Assembly (NCBI RefSeq): GCF_019710585.1
Contig: NZ_JAIFZQ010000026.1
Coordinates: 1 to 64,000, forward strand
Length of the DNA stretch: 64,000 nt
Source of the DNA: Arthrobacter sp. MAHUQ-56
Lineage (GTDB): Bacteria; Actinomycetota; Actinomycetes; Actinomycetales; Micrococcaceae
Direction of reading: 5' to 3'
Of this stretch, positions 52,602 through 60,650 are shown piece after piece. How positions within the stretch are numbered: position 1 is the stretch's first letter; the number at the start of each line of letters is the position of its first letter. The position numbers were made by a program, and so were the translations under genes. The notes under the pieces are model-generated. The model had not been told where the DNA came from and ran no database searches. It saw nothing but the letters and a program-made list of their open reading frames with translations.

Positions 52602-53846
52602 GTGGGGCCCGCAGCCAGTAACCAGCCAGCAGCAGCGCGCCATCCCGGGCGCCGCAGGACGTGCATCATGCACGTGGACATGGATGCCTTCTTCGTCTCA
52701 GTCGAGCTGCGCACACGTCCCGAACTCCGTGGGAAGCCCGTGATAGTCGGGTTCCCCGGTGAACGTTCGGTGGTCCTCTCCGGGTCCTACGAAGCCAGGG
52801 CTTTCGGGGTCAAATCCGCCATGCCCATGGCCGTGGCGATGCGCATGTGCCCCCAGGCCGTGATCATTCAACCCCGGCACAAGCTTTACTACGAGGTGTC
52901 AGCGGAACTGATGGCGATCTTCGAGTCCATCACCGCGCTCGTCGAGCCGCTCAGCGTCGACGAGGCATTCCTGGACGTCACCGGCGCCCTCCGCAGGCTC
53001 GGTCCGCCCCGCGGAATAGGGGAGCTCATCCGCCGCCGGGTGGCATCAGAGCTGGGTATTACAGCTTCGGTGGGGATCGCCGAGACCAAGTTCGTGGCCA
53101 AGATCGCCTCCACCCGGTGCAAGCCCGACGGACTCTTGCTGATCGGGCCGGATGAAACCGTCCCGTATCTCCACAGCCTCCCGGTGGGCGCCCTGTGGGG
53201 AGTGGGGGCGAAAACCGGCGAGGTCCTGGCGAAGATGGGTATCAGGACGGTGGCTGATGTGGCGGCAACGCCGGTGTCAGCCCTGAAGAAGGTACTCGGC
53301 GCCACTGGGGAGCACGTCCACCGGCTTTCCTGGGGCATCGATCCCCGTCCCGTCACGCCCGTGCGGCTTGAGAAGAGTATCGGCGCGGAGGAGACCTTCG
53401 CGGTGGACACGGCCGACGATGCCCTCCTGCACCGGGAGCTGCTCCGCCTGTCCCATCGAACGGCCGCCCGGTTGCGCACGTCCGGGATGGTGGCCCGGAC
53501 AGTGGCACTCAAGCTGCGGTTTGCCGATTTTTCGACCGTCACCCGCAGCAGGACCATGCAGACCCCGGTGGACAGCGCACAACTGATTTACTCGGTGGCG
53601 CAGCAGTTGCTGGCCTCGCTCGGGTCCAGGGCGATGGCTGTGCGGCTCGTGGGCGTCAGGGCCGAACAGCTCGAGGAGGCATCCCGGACCGCGCGCCAAC
53701 TGAGCTTCGACCGCAGGGATGAGAACTGGCGCGCGGCGGAACAGGCCCTGGATGAGGTCACGCGCAGGTTCGGCAGCAAGTCCATCCTCCCGGCCCGGCT
53801 GATGGACCCGGAGGCGCGGCTGGAACCGGGGCCGGAGGGCCCCTAG
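52602..53846 (+). CDS. dinB: DNA polymerase IV (Y family)
   Basis: 414 residues. Palm residues D26 and D28 in MHVDMDAFFVSVE, and D120-E121 in SVDEAFLDV, are the metal ligands. The little-finger domain is present (about 290-395). The C-terminal tail (LPARLMDPEARLEPGPEGP) has no glutamine and no recognisable beta-clamp peptide. The first 20 residues are an arginine-rich extension. Error-prone bypass of damaged bases is the expected role. Confidence 0.92.
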   Translation: MGPAASNQPAAARHPGRRRTCIMHVDMDAFFVSVELRTRPELRGKPVIVGFPGERSVVLSGSYEARAFGVKSAMPMAVAMRMCPQAVIIQPRHKLYYEVSAELMAIFESITALVEPLSVDEAFLDVTGALRRLGPPRGIGELIRRRVASELGITASVGIAETKFVAKIASTRCKPDGLLLIGPDETVPYLHSLPVGALWGVGAKTGEVLAKMGIRTVADVAATPVSALKKVLGATGEHVHRLSWGIDPRPVTPVRLEKSIGAEETFAVDTADDALLHRELLRLSHRTAARLRTSGMVARTVALKLRFADFSTVTRSRTMQTPVDSAQLIYSVAQQLLASLGSRAMAVRLVGVRAEQLEEASRTARQLSFDRRDENWRAAEQALDEVTRRFGSKSILPARLMDPEARLEPGPEGP

Positions 53847-54110
53847 GGCGCCTTCGGAGGGGCTCCGGCAAAGTCATTGCCGTCTTTCAGATCGGCCCTC
53901 AACAATCTATCCTTAGAGGTACATAGTTTCGAGTGAATGGACTTACTGCCGGACCCTCTTGGACATGCTCCCGCTCCAGCGACTGCATGCAAGGTTAGCG
54001 CTGCCGCCACAGCCGGCGCAGCGGGAACTTACCAGCAACAGCAGACGTTCTACGGAGTAGAAGTAGTGGCTGGGATCAGCCCGGACGTTGGCCTACAAAA
54101 GGAGGTCGTG
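53847..54110 (+). other. Non-coding gap before the DUF3040 gene
   Basis: 264 bases with no convincing gene. The frame is open in phase with the next gene from 53937, but that part lacks a ribosome site and looks unlike a protein. AT-richer DNA around 53900-53930 (CTATCC, TACATAG) may hold the promoter; no clear -35/-10 pair can be assigned. Confidence 0.5.
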
Positions 54111-54482
54111 ATGCCGCTGTCGGAGCACGAACAGAAGCTGCTGGAGCAGCTTGAAAAGCAGCTTCACGAGGACGACCCGAAGTTCGCGAACTCAATGGGT
54201 TCGGACCCGGGGCGTTCATGGTCAACCAGGCATGTGGTTATTGGGGTGCTTTGTGCGCTTGCCGGAGTCTTCCTGCTGCTTGTAGGCGTCACCCTCCAGA
54301 ACATCTTTGTCGGGGTCCTGGGTTTTGTGGTGATGGGCGGCGGCGTCTACTTCGCCACCATGCGCAGTTCGGGCGGAGCGCGGGGATCCAAGGGCCGCAC
54401 ACCGAAATCCGGAAAGCAGAGGAGTTCTTTCATGAGCGGCCTTGAAGAGCGCTGGGATGAAAGGCGCAGGGGAGAGCCCTAA
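54111..54482 (+). CDS. DUF3040 membrane protein
   Basis: 123 residues. The DUF3040 signature MPLSEHEQKLLEQLEKQL.EDDPKFA opens the protein, followed by two membrane helices (about 43-62 and 65-85, VVIGVLCALAGVFLLLVG and IFVGVLGFVVMGGGVYFAT) and a basic tail with SFMSGLEERWDERRRG. AAAAGGAGGT precedes the ATG. It matches Rv2169c upstream of the dcw cluster. Function unknown, possibly envelope related. Confidence 0.88.
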   Translation: MPLSEHEQKLLEQLEKQLHEDDPKFANSMGSDPGRSWSTRHVVIGVLCALAGVFLLLVGVTLQNIFVGVLGFVVMGGGVYFATMRSSGGARGSKGRTPKSGKQRSSFMSGLEERWDERRRGEP

Positions 54483-54536
54483 ACCTCCCGGGGCGTCGCC
54501 TCTTCGATCCTCCATTTCGCTCCCCAGGCACCGGGG

Positions 54537-54577
54537 AAATGCGAAAAGACCCGCTTCAGGCGGGTCTTTTCGCATTT
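54537..54577 (+). terminator. Terminator before the dcw cluster
   Basis: An 18-bp stem (54537-54554 with 54560-54577) closes a TTCAG loop and includes GTCTTTT with ATTT at the end. It isolates the DUF3040 gene from the mraZ promoter. Confidence 0.9.
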
Positions 54578-54696
54578 AAGGCAGTTTCCGCCGCCCCGTC
54601 GAGGCCCAAATTCCTCCACTTCTCACCCCGGCCGGAAATCCGCGTCTTTTCGCGGACCAATTCCCACGAAATCGCCGCGCCAACAGCGGATTTGCG

Positions 54697-54729
54697 TTGA
54701 CTGTGGTGGAAAGTGGAGTAATGTGGAGG
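54697..54729 (+). promoter_or_regulatory. mraZ promoter and three MraZ-type repeats
   Basis: -35 TTGACT (54697-54702), 16-base spacer, -10 TAATGT (54719-54724). Three 10-bp direct repeats run through it: ACTGTGGTGG (54700-54709), AAAGTGGAGT (54710-54719), AATGTGGAGG (54720-54729). Tandem GTGG boxes in front of mraZ are the known type of MraZ operator, so autoregulation of the dcw operon is expected. Confidence 0.8.
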
Positions 54730-54793
54730 ACATAAGAGGGTGGTTGCAACACAGGGGATGTGCAGTTCCTGACAGCGGACAGGCGGTGGGCCA

Positions 54794-55222
54794 GTGTTTC
54801 TGGGCACTCACTCGCCACGTCTGGATGAAAAGGGACGGATCATCCTCCCCGCGAAGTTCCGCGAGGAGCTTGCCAGCGGGCTGGTGCTCACGAGGGGCCA
54901 GGAACGTTGCATCTACGTCTTCAGCGAGAAGGAATTTGCACGGGTCCACGAGCAGATGCGGGAGGCGCCAATCTCCTCAAAGCAGGCCCGTGACTACATC
55001 CGTGTATTTCTCTCTGGAGCCTCTGATGAGGTACCTGACAAGCAGGGGCGCGTGACCATTCCACCGGCGCTCCGGGAGTATGCAGGACTCGGGAGGGAAC
55101 TGGCCGTCATCGGCGCCGGTTCCCGTGCCGAGATCTGGGACGCCCAGGCTTGGAACGAATACCTTGCGGAGAAGGAAACGGCCTTCTCCGAAACTGACGA
55201 TCCCATTCCGGGCATTCTCTGA
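54794..55222 (+). CDS. mraZ: Transcriptional regulator MraZ
   Basis: 142 residues with two AbrB/SpoVT-like swapped-hairpin halves: [24 protein letters not shown] and [18 protein letters not shown], both with the DEKGR/DKQGR DNA-binding loop. It represses its own dcw operon. GTG start; the leader from the promoter is about 60 bases. Confidence 0.95.
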
Positions 55223-55389
55223 ATTCCGGAACGGGGCAGCGGGTGGCTTCTTGGATGAGATCTCCAGCCGGCCCATCGGCTGCCAACCTGGCTCACCTTC
55301 CCCGGAGCCAGGCGGGCGGGACGATAGGCGCGGATGGGGATCTGGTTTCAGAAGCAGCAGGTGACAACGATGGCGGGAAAGGACCAGGC

Positions 55390-56382
55390 ATGAACGATCA
55401 ACCCAAGCCCACGTCCGAACGCCATGTGCCGGTCCTGCGGGACCGGTGCATCAATTTGTTGGCGCCGGGATTTGAAGCGGCCAGGCTCCGCGGCGAAACG
55501 CCGGTTGCTGTGGACGCGACGCTGGGCATGGGCGGCCACTCCGAGGCCATGCTGCAGCGCTTCCCGGACCTCCACCTGATCGGCATCGACCGTGACGAGG
55601 AAGCCTTGGCCCTGGCAGGCGAAAGGCTGGCCCCCTTCGCCGCACGGACAGATCTCGTCCACGCCGTGTACGACGAGATCCAGGACGTCCTGGAAGACCT
55701 CGGCGTTGCTGAAGTCCACGGCATCCTGATGGACCTCGGCGTCTCTTCGCTCCAGCTGGACGAGCGTGACCGCGGGTTCGCCTACTCCTTTGATGCGCCC
55801 CTGGACATGCGCATGGACACGAGCCGGGGCCAGACTGCTGCCGACGTCGTGAACACCTACAGCGAGGAAGACCTGGTCAGGATCATCCGGAAGTGGGGCG
55901 AAGAGAAGTTCGCCGGCCGGATCGCCAACCGGATCGTCACGGCGCGTGCCGCCAAGCCGTTCACCACCACCGGCGAGCTGGTCGAACAAATCCGGTCCGT
56001 CGTCCCGGCCGCGGCCGCAAAGTCCGGCGGACACCCTGCAAAGCGCACCTTCCAGGCCCTGCGGATCGAGGTCAACGAAGAGCTTGACGTCCTGGAACGG
56101 GCCGTACCAGCTGCCGTTGACTCACTCGCCCTGGGCGGCCGCATCGTGGTCATGTCCTACCACTCGCTGGAAGACAAGATCGTCAAGAGCGTCTTCCAGG
56201 CCCGCTCGAAGTCTTCGGCCCCCCTTGGCTTCCCCGTGGAGCTGGAGGAACACAAGCCCGAGCTGAAGACCCTGACCAAAGGCACCGAGGTGCCCACCGC
56301 CGTCGAAATCGCCGAAAACCCGCGCGCTGCCTCCGCAAGGCTCCGCGCGGCCGAACGAATCAGAGCCAGGAGAGCTGCATGA
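55390..56382 (+). CDS. rsmH: 16S rRNA (cytosine-1402-N4)-methyltransferase
   Basis: 330 residues. RHVPVL at the N-terminus, SAM motif DATLGMGGHSEAML (42-55), GILMDLGVSS and the C-terminal ALRIEVNEEL and SYHSLEDKIVK are diagnostic. The ATG at 55390 has AAAGGA; the frame is open upstream but lacks a site. It lies 167 bases after mraZ and overlaps ftsL by 4 bases. Confidence 0.95.
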   Translation: MNDQPKPTSERHVPVLRDRCINLLAPGFEAARLRGETPVAVDATLGMGGHSEAMLQRFPDLHLIGIDRDEEALALAGERLAPFAARTDLVHAVYDEIQDVLEDLGVAEVHGILMDLGVSSLQLDERDRGFAYSFDAPLDMRMDTSRGQTAADVVNTYSEEDLVRIIRKWGEEKFAGRIANRIVTARAAKPFTTTGELVEQIRSVVPAAAAKSGGHPAKRTFQALRIEVNEELDVLERAVPAAVDSLALGGRIVVMSYHSLEDKIVKSVFQARSKSSAPLGFPVELEEHKPELKTLTKGTEVPTAVEIAENPRAASARLRAAERIRARRAA

Positions 56383-57071
56383 GCACCGCCGCCGTCAAGA
56401 ACTTTCCCGTTGTCTCCGGCAGTTCGGCGGCTGACGCCAGGCCGGCAGGTGCGCCCGGCGCAGGACGGAAGGGCCGCACTCCGCTCTCCGTGGTGCGCAC
56501 CGCCCCCCGCAAGCGCCGGGCCCCCTTCGTGGTGCTCTGCTTCGCCATGTTGGCGGTGGCGCTGCTTGCGGTGCTGGTCCTGAACATCTCGGTATCCACC
56601 GCCCAGTACCAGCTGGTGGAGCTGCGCGCCAAGCAGAGCACCCTGACCAAGCAGAACCAGGACCTTACCCAGCAGGTGCAGGGCTACGAGGCACCCCAGA
56701 ACCTGGCTGCCAAGGCCACGGAACTGGGAATGGTGGCATCCACGGTCAAGGGCCAGATCGACCTGTCCACGCTGTCCGTTACAGGAAAAGCGACGCCGGC
56801 AGCCAAGGGCGCCGCCGCGGGAGCCGTCATTCCTGCCCCGGCGGTCGCTGGCCAGCAGATTGTTCCGTCGGCGGCCAAGGCTGCGGCGGATAAGGCTGCC
56901 GCGGACAAGGCTGCCGCCGACAAGGCTGCGGCGGACAAGGCTGCCGCCTCCGCGGCAGCAAACCCGGCTCCTGCAACCACGCCGGCGGCTTCGGCGGCAC
57001 CGGCCACCCCGGCTCCCGAGCTTCACGGCGGCTCGGTTCCGGCTCCGCAGCAGAAGGTCCCCGGACAGTAG
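56379..57071 (+). CDS. FtsL-like cell division protein
   Basis: 230 residues. A basic cytoplasmic arm (1-49, ending APRKRRAP), one membrane helix (about 50-70) and a short coiled coil (about 74-105, QLVELRAKQSTLTKQNQDLTQQVQ) with APQNLAAKATELGM are as in FtsL. The place between rsmH and ftsI supports this. Beyond residue 120 there is a long Ala/Pro tail with AAADK repeated four times. Canonical FtsL stops near residue 120, so the tail doubles the length. Confidence 0.85.
   Translation: MSTAAVKNFPVVSGSSAADARPAGAPGAGRKGRTPLSVVRTAPRKRRAPFVVLCFAMLAVALLAVLVLNISVSTAQYQLVELRAKQSTLTKQNQDLTQQVQGYEAPQNLAAKATELGMVASTVKGQIDLSTLSVTGKATPAAKGAAAGAVIPAPAVAGQQIVPSAAKAAADKAAADKAAADKAAADKAAASAAANPAPATTPAASAAPATPAPELHGGSVPAPQQKVPGQ
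56871..56949 (+). repeat. 15-bp repeats coding AADKA in ftsL
   Basis: About five 15-base units of the form AAGGCTGCGGCGGAT / AAGGCTGCCGCGGAC encode a helix-prone alternating A/D/K segment. Synonymous changes between units show they are not a very recent expansion. Confidence 0.8.
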
Positions 57072-57119
57072 GTCAACAGGCAGGTCAGGCAGCAGGGTCA
57101 AGCAGCAAGGGATTACACG

Positions 57120-58922
57120 GTGGCGCAAAAGTCCGGCAAGGCAGGAACAAGCAAGGTGCCCAACGCCACCAAGCGCTTGCGCCTGGGGCTCGGCATTATG
57201 CTCACGCTCCTGCTGGTGGTGGGCGGAAAGCTCTTCCTGGTCCAGGGCCTCGACGTGGGCGGCATGGCCGAGGCCGCACTGAACAGCCGCATGACGTCCG
57301 CAGTGCTGCCGGCAGAGCGCGGAAGCATCCTGGACTCCCGCGGCACCGTACTGGCGAACAGCGTCATCCGGTACAACATCGTGGTTGACCAGCGGGTCAA
57401 CACCAAGACCGACTCCTACAAGCGGCTGGAGCAGACGGACGGCCACGAGAAACTGGTGGACGTCAGCCGCGACCAGGCAATTTCCGAACTTGCCGCGGCC
57501 CTCGGCATGGAGACCAGTGCCGTCCGTGATGCCGTGACCGGGCAACAGCCGTATTACATTGTGGCCAAGGACGTGAAGCCCGACGTCGAGGACCGGATTT
57601 CCAAACTGCAGGTGCCAGGGATCGTTGCCGAAGGCGTCAGCAAGCGCGTGTACCCCAACGGTGCGGTGGCAGGGGGAGTGGTGGGCTTCCTGCAGGACGG
57701 CACCACGGGACAGGCCGGCATCGAACAGACCCAGGACGACCTGCTCAAGGGCAAGGACGGCAAGCGCCTGTTCGAAATCGGCGCCGACGGCCTCCGCATC
57801 CCCGTCGGAGTCGACGAGCTCACGCCGCCGCAGAACGGCAAGGACGTCAAGCTCACCCTGAACTCTGACCTCCAGTACTTCGCGCAGCAGGCCATCCAGA
57901 GCCAGGCGGACAAGCTCAGCGCAGAATGGGGCGTCATCATCGTGATGGACGCCAAGACGGGCAACCTCCTTGCCCTGGCGGACACGAACTCGCCCGACCC
58001 GAACAACCCTGGCCTGGTGGCCGCGAAGGACCGCGGGGTGCGGTCCGTCACGGCGGCCTACGAACCCGGATCGGTGGAGAAGATGATGACGGCTGCGGCC
58101 GTCATCGATGAGGGCCTCGCCAGCCCGCTGGACAGGTTCACCATTCCCCCCACCTATACCGTGGACGGGCAGACCTTCAGCGACGCGTTCACCCACGGCA
58201 CGGAGGAACGCACACTCGCGGGCATCATCGGCTACTCCATGAACACCGGCACCGTGATGGCCGGACAGCGGCTGAGCAAGGAACAGCGCTACGACTGGCT
58301 GAAGAAGTTCGGCATCGGCGAGGCCCCGGACATCGGCCTCCCGGCGACAGCCTCCGGCATCCTCACCCCCGCGGACCAGTGGGACGGCCGCCAGCAGTAC
58401 ACGGTCCTCTTCGGGCAAGGCGTCTCGCAGTCCACGCTGCAGACCGTCCGTGCCTACCAAAGCATCGCCAACAACGGCGTCATGCTGCAGCCGCGGCTGA
58501 TCGATTCGTACATTGCCCCGGATGGCACCGAAGAAAAAGTACCGGCACAGCCTTCCCGCGAGATAGTCTCCAACGAAACGGCCCAGCAGGTCCAGGACAT
58601 CTTGGAAAGTGCCGTGACCGAGGGCGAGATCAAGGACGCAGGGATCGACGGCTACCGGGTGGGAGCCAAGACGGGCACGTCGGAATCACCCTGCGACGAC
58701 GGCAAGTCCGGCTACTGCGGCTACACCGCTTCCATCGTGGGAATGGCGCCGATGGATGATCCGCGGTTTATTGTGGAGGTGGTGCTCCAGCGGCCGAAGG
58801 GCAGCATCTATGGCATCACCAACGGGCCGGTGTTCCGGTCCGTCATGAGCCAGACGCTGCGCACCTACAACGTCCAGCCTTCGACCGGCGAGCCGGCCCG
58901 GATGCCCCAGTACGCCAAGTAA
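57120..58922 (+). CDS. ftsI: Septal penicillin-binding protein (FtsI/PBP3)
   Basis: 600 residues, class B. One N-terminal membrane helix (about 22-44), a dimerisation domain with RGSILDSRGTVLA, and a transpeptidase domain with active-site S318 (PGSVEK, K321), S373-M-N, and K517-T-G. It cross-links septal peptidoglycan with FtsW. Two cysteines, C525 and C533, sit just after KTG in an insertion. GTG start; AAGGGA upstream. Confidence 0.94.
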   Translation: MAQKSGKAGTSKVPNATKRLRLGLGIMLTLLLVVGGKLFLVQGLDVGGMAEAALNSRMTSAVLPAERGSILDSRGTVLANSVIRYNIVVDQRVNTKTDSYKRLEQTDGHEKLVDVSRDQAISELAAALGMETSAVRDAVTGQQPYYIVAKDVKPDVEDRISKLQVPGIVAEGVSKRVYPNGAVAGGVVGFLQDGTTGQAGIEQTQDDLLKGKDGKRLFEIGADGLRIPVGVDELTPPQNGKDVKLTLNSDLQYFAQQAIQSQADKLSAEWGVIIVMDAKTGNLLALADTNSPDPNNPGLVAAKDRGVRSVTAAYEPGSVEKMMTAAAVIDEGLASPLDRFTIPPTYTVDGQTFSDAFTHGTEERTLAGIIGYSMNTGTVMAGQRLSKEQRYDWLKKFGIGEAPDIGLPATASGILTPADQWDGRQQYTVLFGQGVSQSTLQTVRAYQSIANNGVMLQPRLIDSYIAPDGTEEKVPAQPSREIVSNETAQQVQDILESAVTEGEIKDAGIDGYRVGAKTGTSESPCDDGKSGYCGYTASIVGMAPMDDPRFIVEVVLQRPKGSIYGITNGPVFRSVMSQTLRTYNVQPSTGEPARMPQYAK

Positions 58923-59018
58923 CCGTCCTCCACGCCGGAAGTACCAGCAGCATCCAGCGCATCACAGTGCCCGGACGATCGACTCCGGGCGCGATCACTA
59001 GCACCATCGGAGATCCCC

Positions 59019-60644
59019 TTGTCAGAGTTCACCACGCCCGGCGGCGAAGCCGCCGGGGACGCCAGCCAGGGCCGTTTCCGGCCCGCAGTCGTAGAGGCAG
59101 TCCGCCTGGCCGCGCTTGGGGAGGCCCTCGGCGTGGTCGTGCCGGCACCAGCCGCCGACGTGGAGATCTCCGGGATATCCCTCAACTCGCGATCCGTGGA
59201 GCCCGGGGACCTGTACGTGGCGTTGCCCGGCGCCAGCAGGCATGGCGCGGATTTCGCCTCCGACGCCATCAAGGCAGGTGCGGCGGCGGTGCTGACTGAC
59301 GACGCCGGCGCACGCCTTCTCGCGCTGTCCACCGACACTGCAGTCCCGGTGCTCGTCGTGGACAACCCGCGCAACGACGTCGGGCCGCTGTCCGCCATGA
59401 TCTACCGGAGCCAGGCGGGCAACCCGCTGCCGCTGTTCGGGGTGACAGGCACCAATGGGAAGACCACCACCACGTACTTCATTACGTCGCTTCTTCGTGC
59501 CTTGGGGAAGCGCAGCGGCCTGATCGGCACGATCGAAATCCTGGCCGGCGGAGAGCCGATCCCCAGCCTCCTCACCACGCCGGAGTCCACCGAGGTCCAT
59601 GGCCTGCTGGCACTCATGCGCGAGCAGGGCCTCGACGCCGCGGCCATGGAAGTCTCGTCACACGCCATCTCATACCAGCGCGTCGATGGACTGGTGTTCG
59701 ATGTGGCCGGCTTCACCAACCTCACCCAGGACCACCTGGACCTGCACCACAGCATGGAGGGCTACTTCGCCACCAAGGCGGAACTGTTCACTCCCCGGCG
59801 GGCCCGCAAAGCAGTGGTGATGGTCGACGACGAGTGGGGCCGCCGCCTCGCCGGCGCAGCAGAGGTACCGGTCACCACCGTCAGCACCACCCCGGGAACG
59901 CCCGCCGACTGGACCGTCACCCGGGCAGCGGCCCGCGGGCTGGGTACTGACTTCACGCTCTCCGGACCCGATGGTGCCACCCTGGACATCCACACTGGGC
60001 TGCCGGGCGGCTTTAACGTTGCCAACGCCGCCCTGGCGGTGGTCATGGTGCTCACGGCGGGGGTGGAAGTGTCCTCACTGCAGGACGTGCTGGACAGGCA
60101 CGATCCCCTCACCGTGGCAGTCCCCGGACGCATGCAGCTGATTGCCGAACAGCCGGCTGCCGTAGTTGATTTCGCCCACAACACCGACGCCCTGGCGAGG
60201 GCGCTGGAAGCGGTCCGCCCACCCGAACCCGGCTCCCGGCTGATCGTGGTGTTCGGCGCCACCGGCCAGCGCGACCAGGGTAAGCGCCCGGCCATGGGCG
60301 CCATCGCCGCCCGTCTCGCCGACACCGTAATCGTCACCGACGACGACCCCCACGACGAAGACGCCGCAGCCATTCGTGCAGACGTCCTGGCCGGGGCGCA
60401 GGAGGCGCGGGAACGTGAGTCCCTGTCCAGCGAACTGCTGGAGGTCTTCCCGCGCGATGAGGCCATCCGGCGTGCCGTCGAACTGGCGCGCCCACAGGAC
60501 ACCATCCTCGTTGCCGGCCGCGGCCACGAGGTGTGGCAGGAAGTGAAAGGCGTCAATCTTGCCCTGGACGACAGGGTGGAGCTTCGCAGTGCCTTGACAG
60601 CCAGGGGATTCAACGTTCTCCATGACGACCGGATAGAGTCCTAG
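59019..60644 (+). CDS. murE: UDP-MurNAc-tripeptide ligase, probably lysine-adding
   Basis: 541 residues. ATP loop TGTNGKTTTTYF, TTPESTE and the catalytic lysine region HHSMEGYFATKAELF fit MurE. In meso-DAP enzymes the substrate motif is DNPR; here the matching segment is D442-D443-P444-H445, lacking the arginine, so L-lysine is the likelier amino acid. TTG start with GGAGAT 5 bases upstream. Confidence 0.92.
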   Translation: MSEFTTPGGEAAGDASQGRFRPAVVEAVRLAALGEALGVVVPAPAADVEISGISLNSRSVEPGDLYVALPGASRHGADFASDAIKAGAAAVLTDDAGARLLALSTDTAVPVLVVDNPRNDVGPLSAMIYRSQAGNPLPLFGVTGTNGKTTTTYFITSLLRALGKRSGLIGTIEILAGGEPIPSLLTTPESTEVHGLLALMREQGLDAAAMEVSSHAISYQRVDGLVFDVAGFTNLTQDHLDLHHSMEGYFATKAELFTPRRARKAVVMVDDEWGRRLAGAAEVPVTTVSTTPGTPADWTVTRAAARGLGTDFTLSGPDGATLDIHTGLPGGFNVANAALAVVMVLTAGVEVSSLQDVLDRHDPLTVAVPGRMQLIAEQPAAVVDFAHNTDALARALEAVRPPEPGSRLIVVFGATGQRDQGKRPAMGAIAARLADTVIVTDDDPHDEDAAAIRADVLAGAQEARERESLSSELLEVFPRDEAIRRAVELARPQDTILVAGRGHEVWQEVKGVNLALDDRVELRSALTARGFNVLHDDRIES

Positions 60645-60650
60645 ACCGAG

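Noticed and set aside
52511..52602. LexA/SOS box upstream of dinB.
   Set aside because: No TCGAAC-N4-GTTCGA-like palindrome is present in the gap.
53937..54110. N-terminal extension of the DUF3040 protein.
   Set aside because: The family start MPLSEHEQK at 54111 has a perfect AAAAGGAGGT site; the upstream frame lacks one and has no protein-like features.
56157..58460. A 767-residue minus-strand frame over rsmH, ftsL and ftsI.
   Set aside because: It opposes three well-supported dcw genes, shows no domain and no ribosome site, and has repeat-derived composition.
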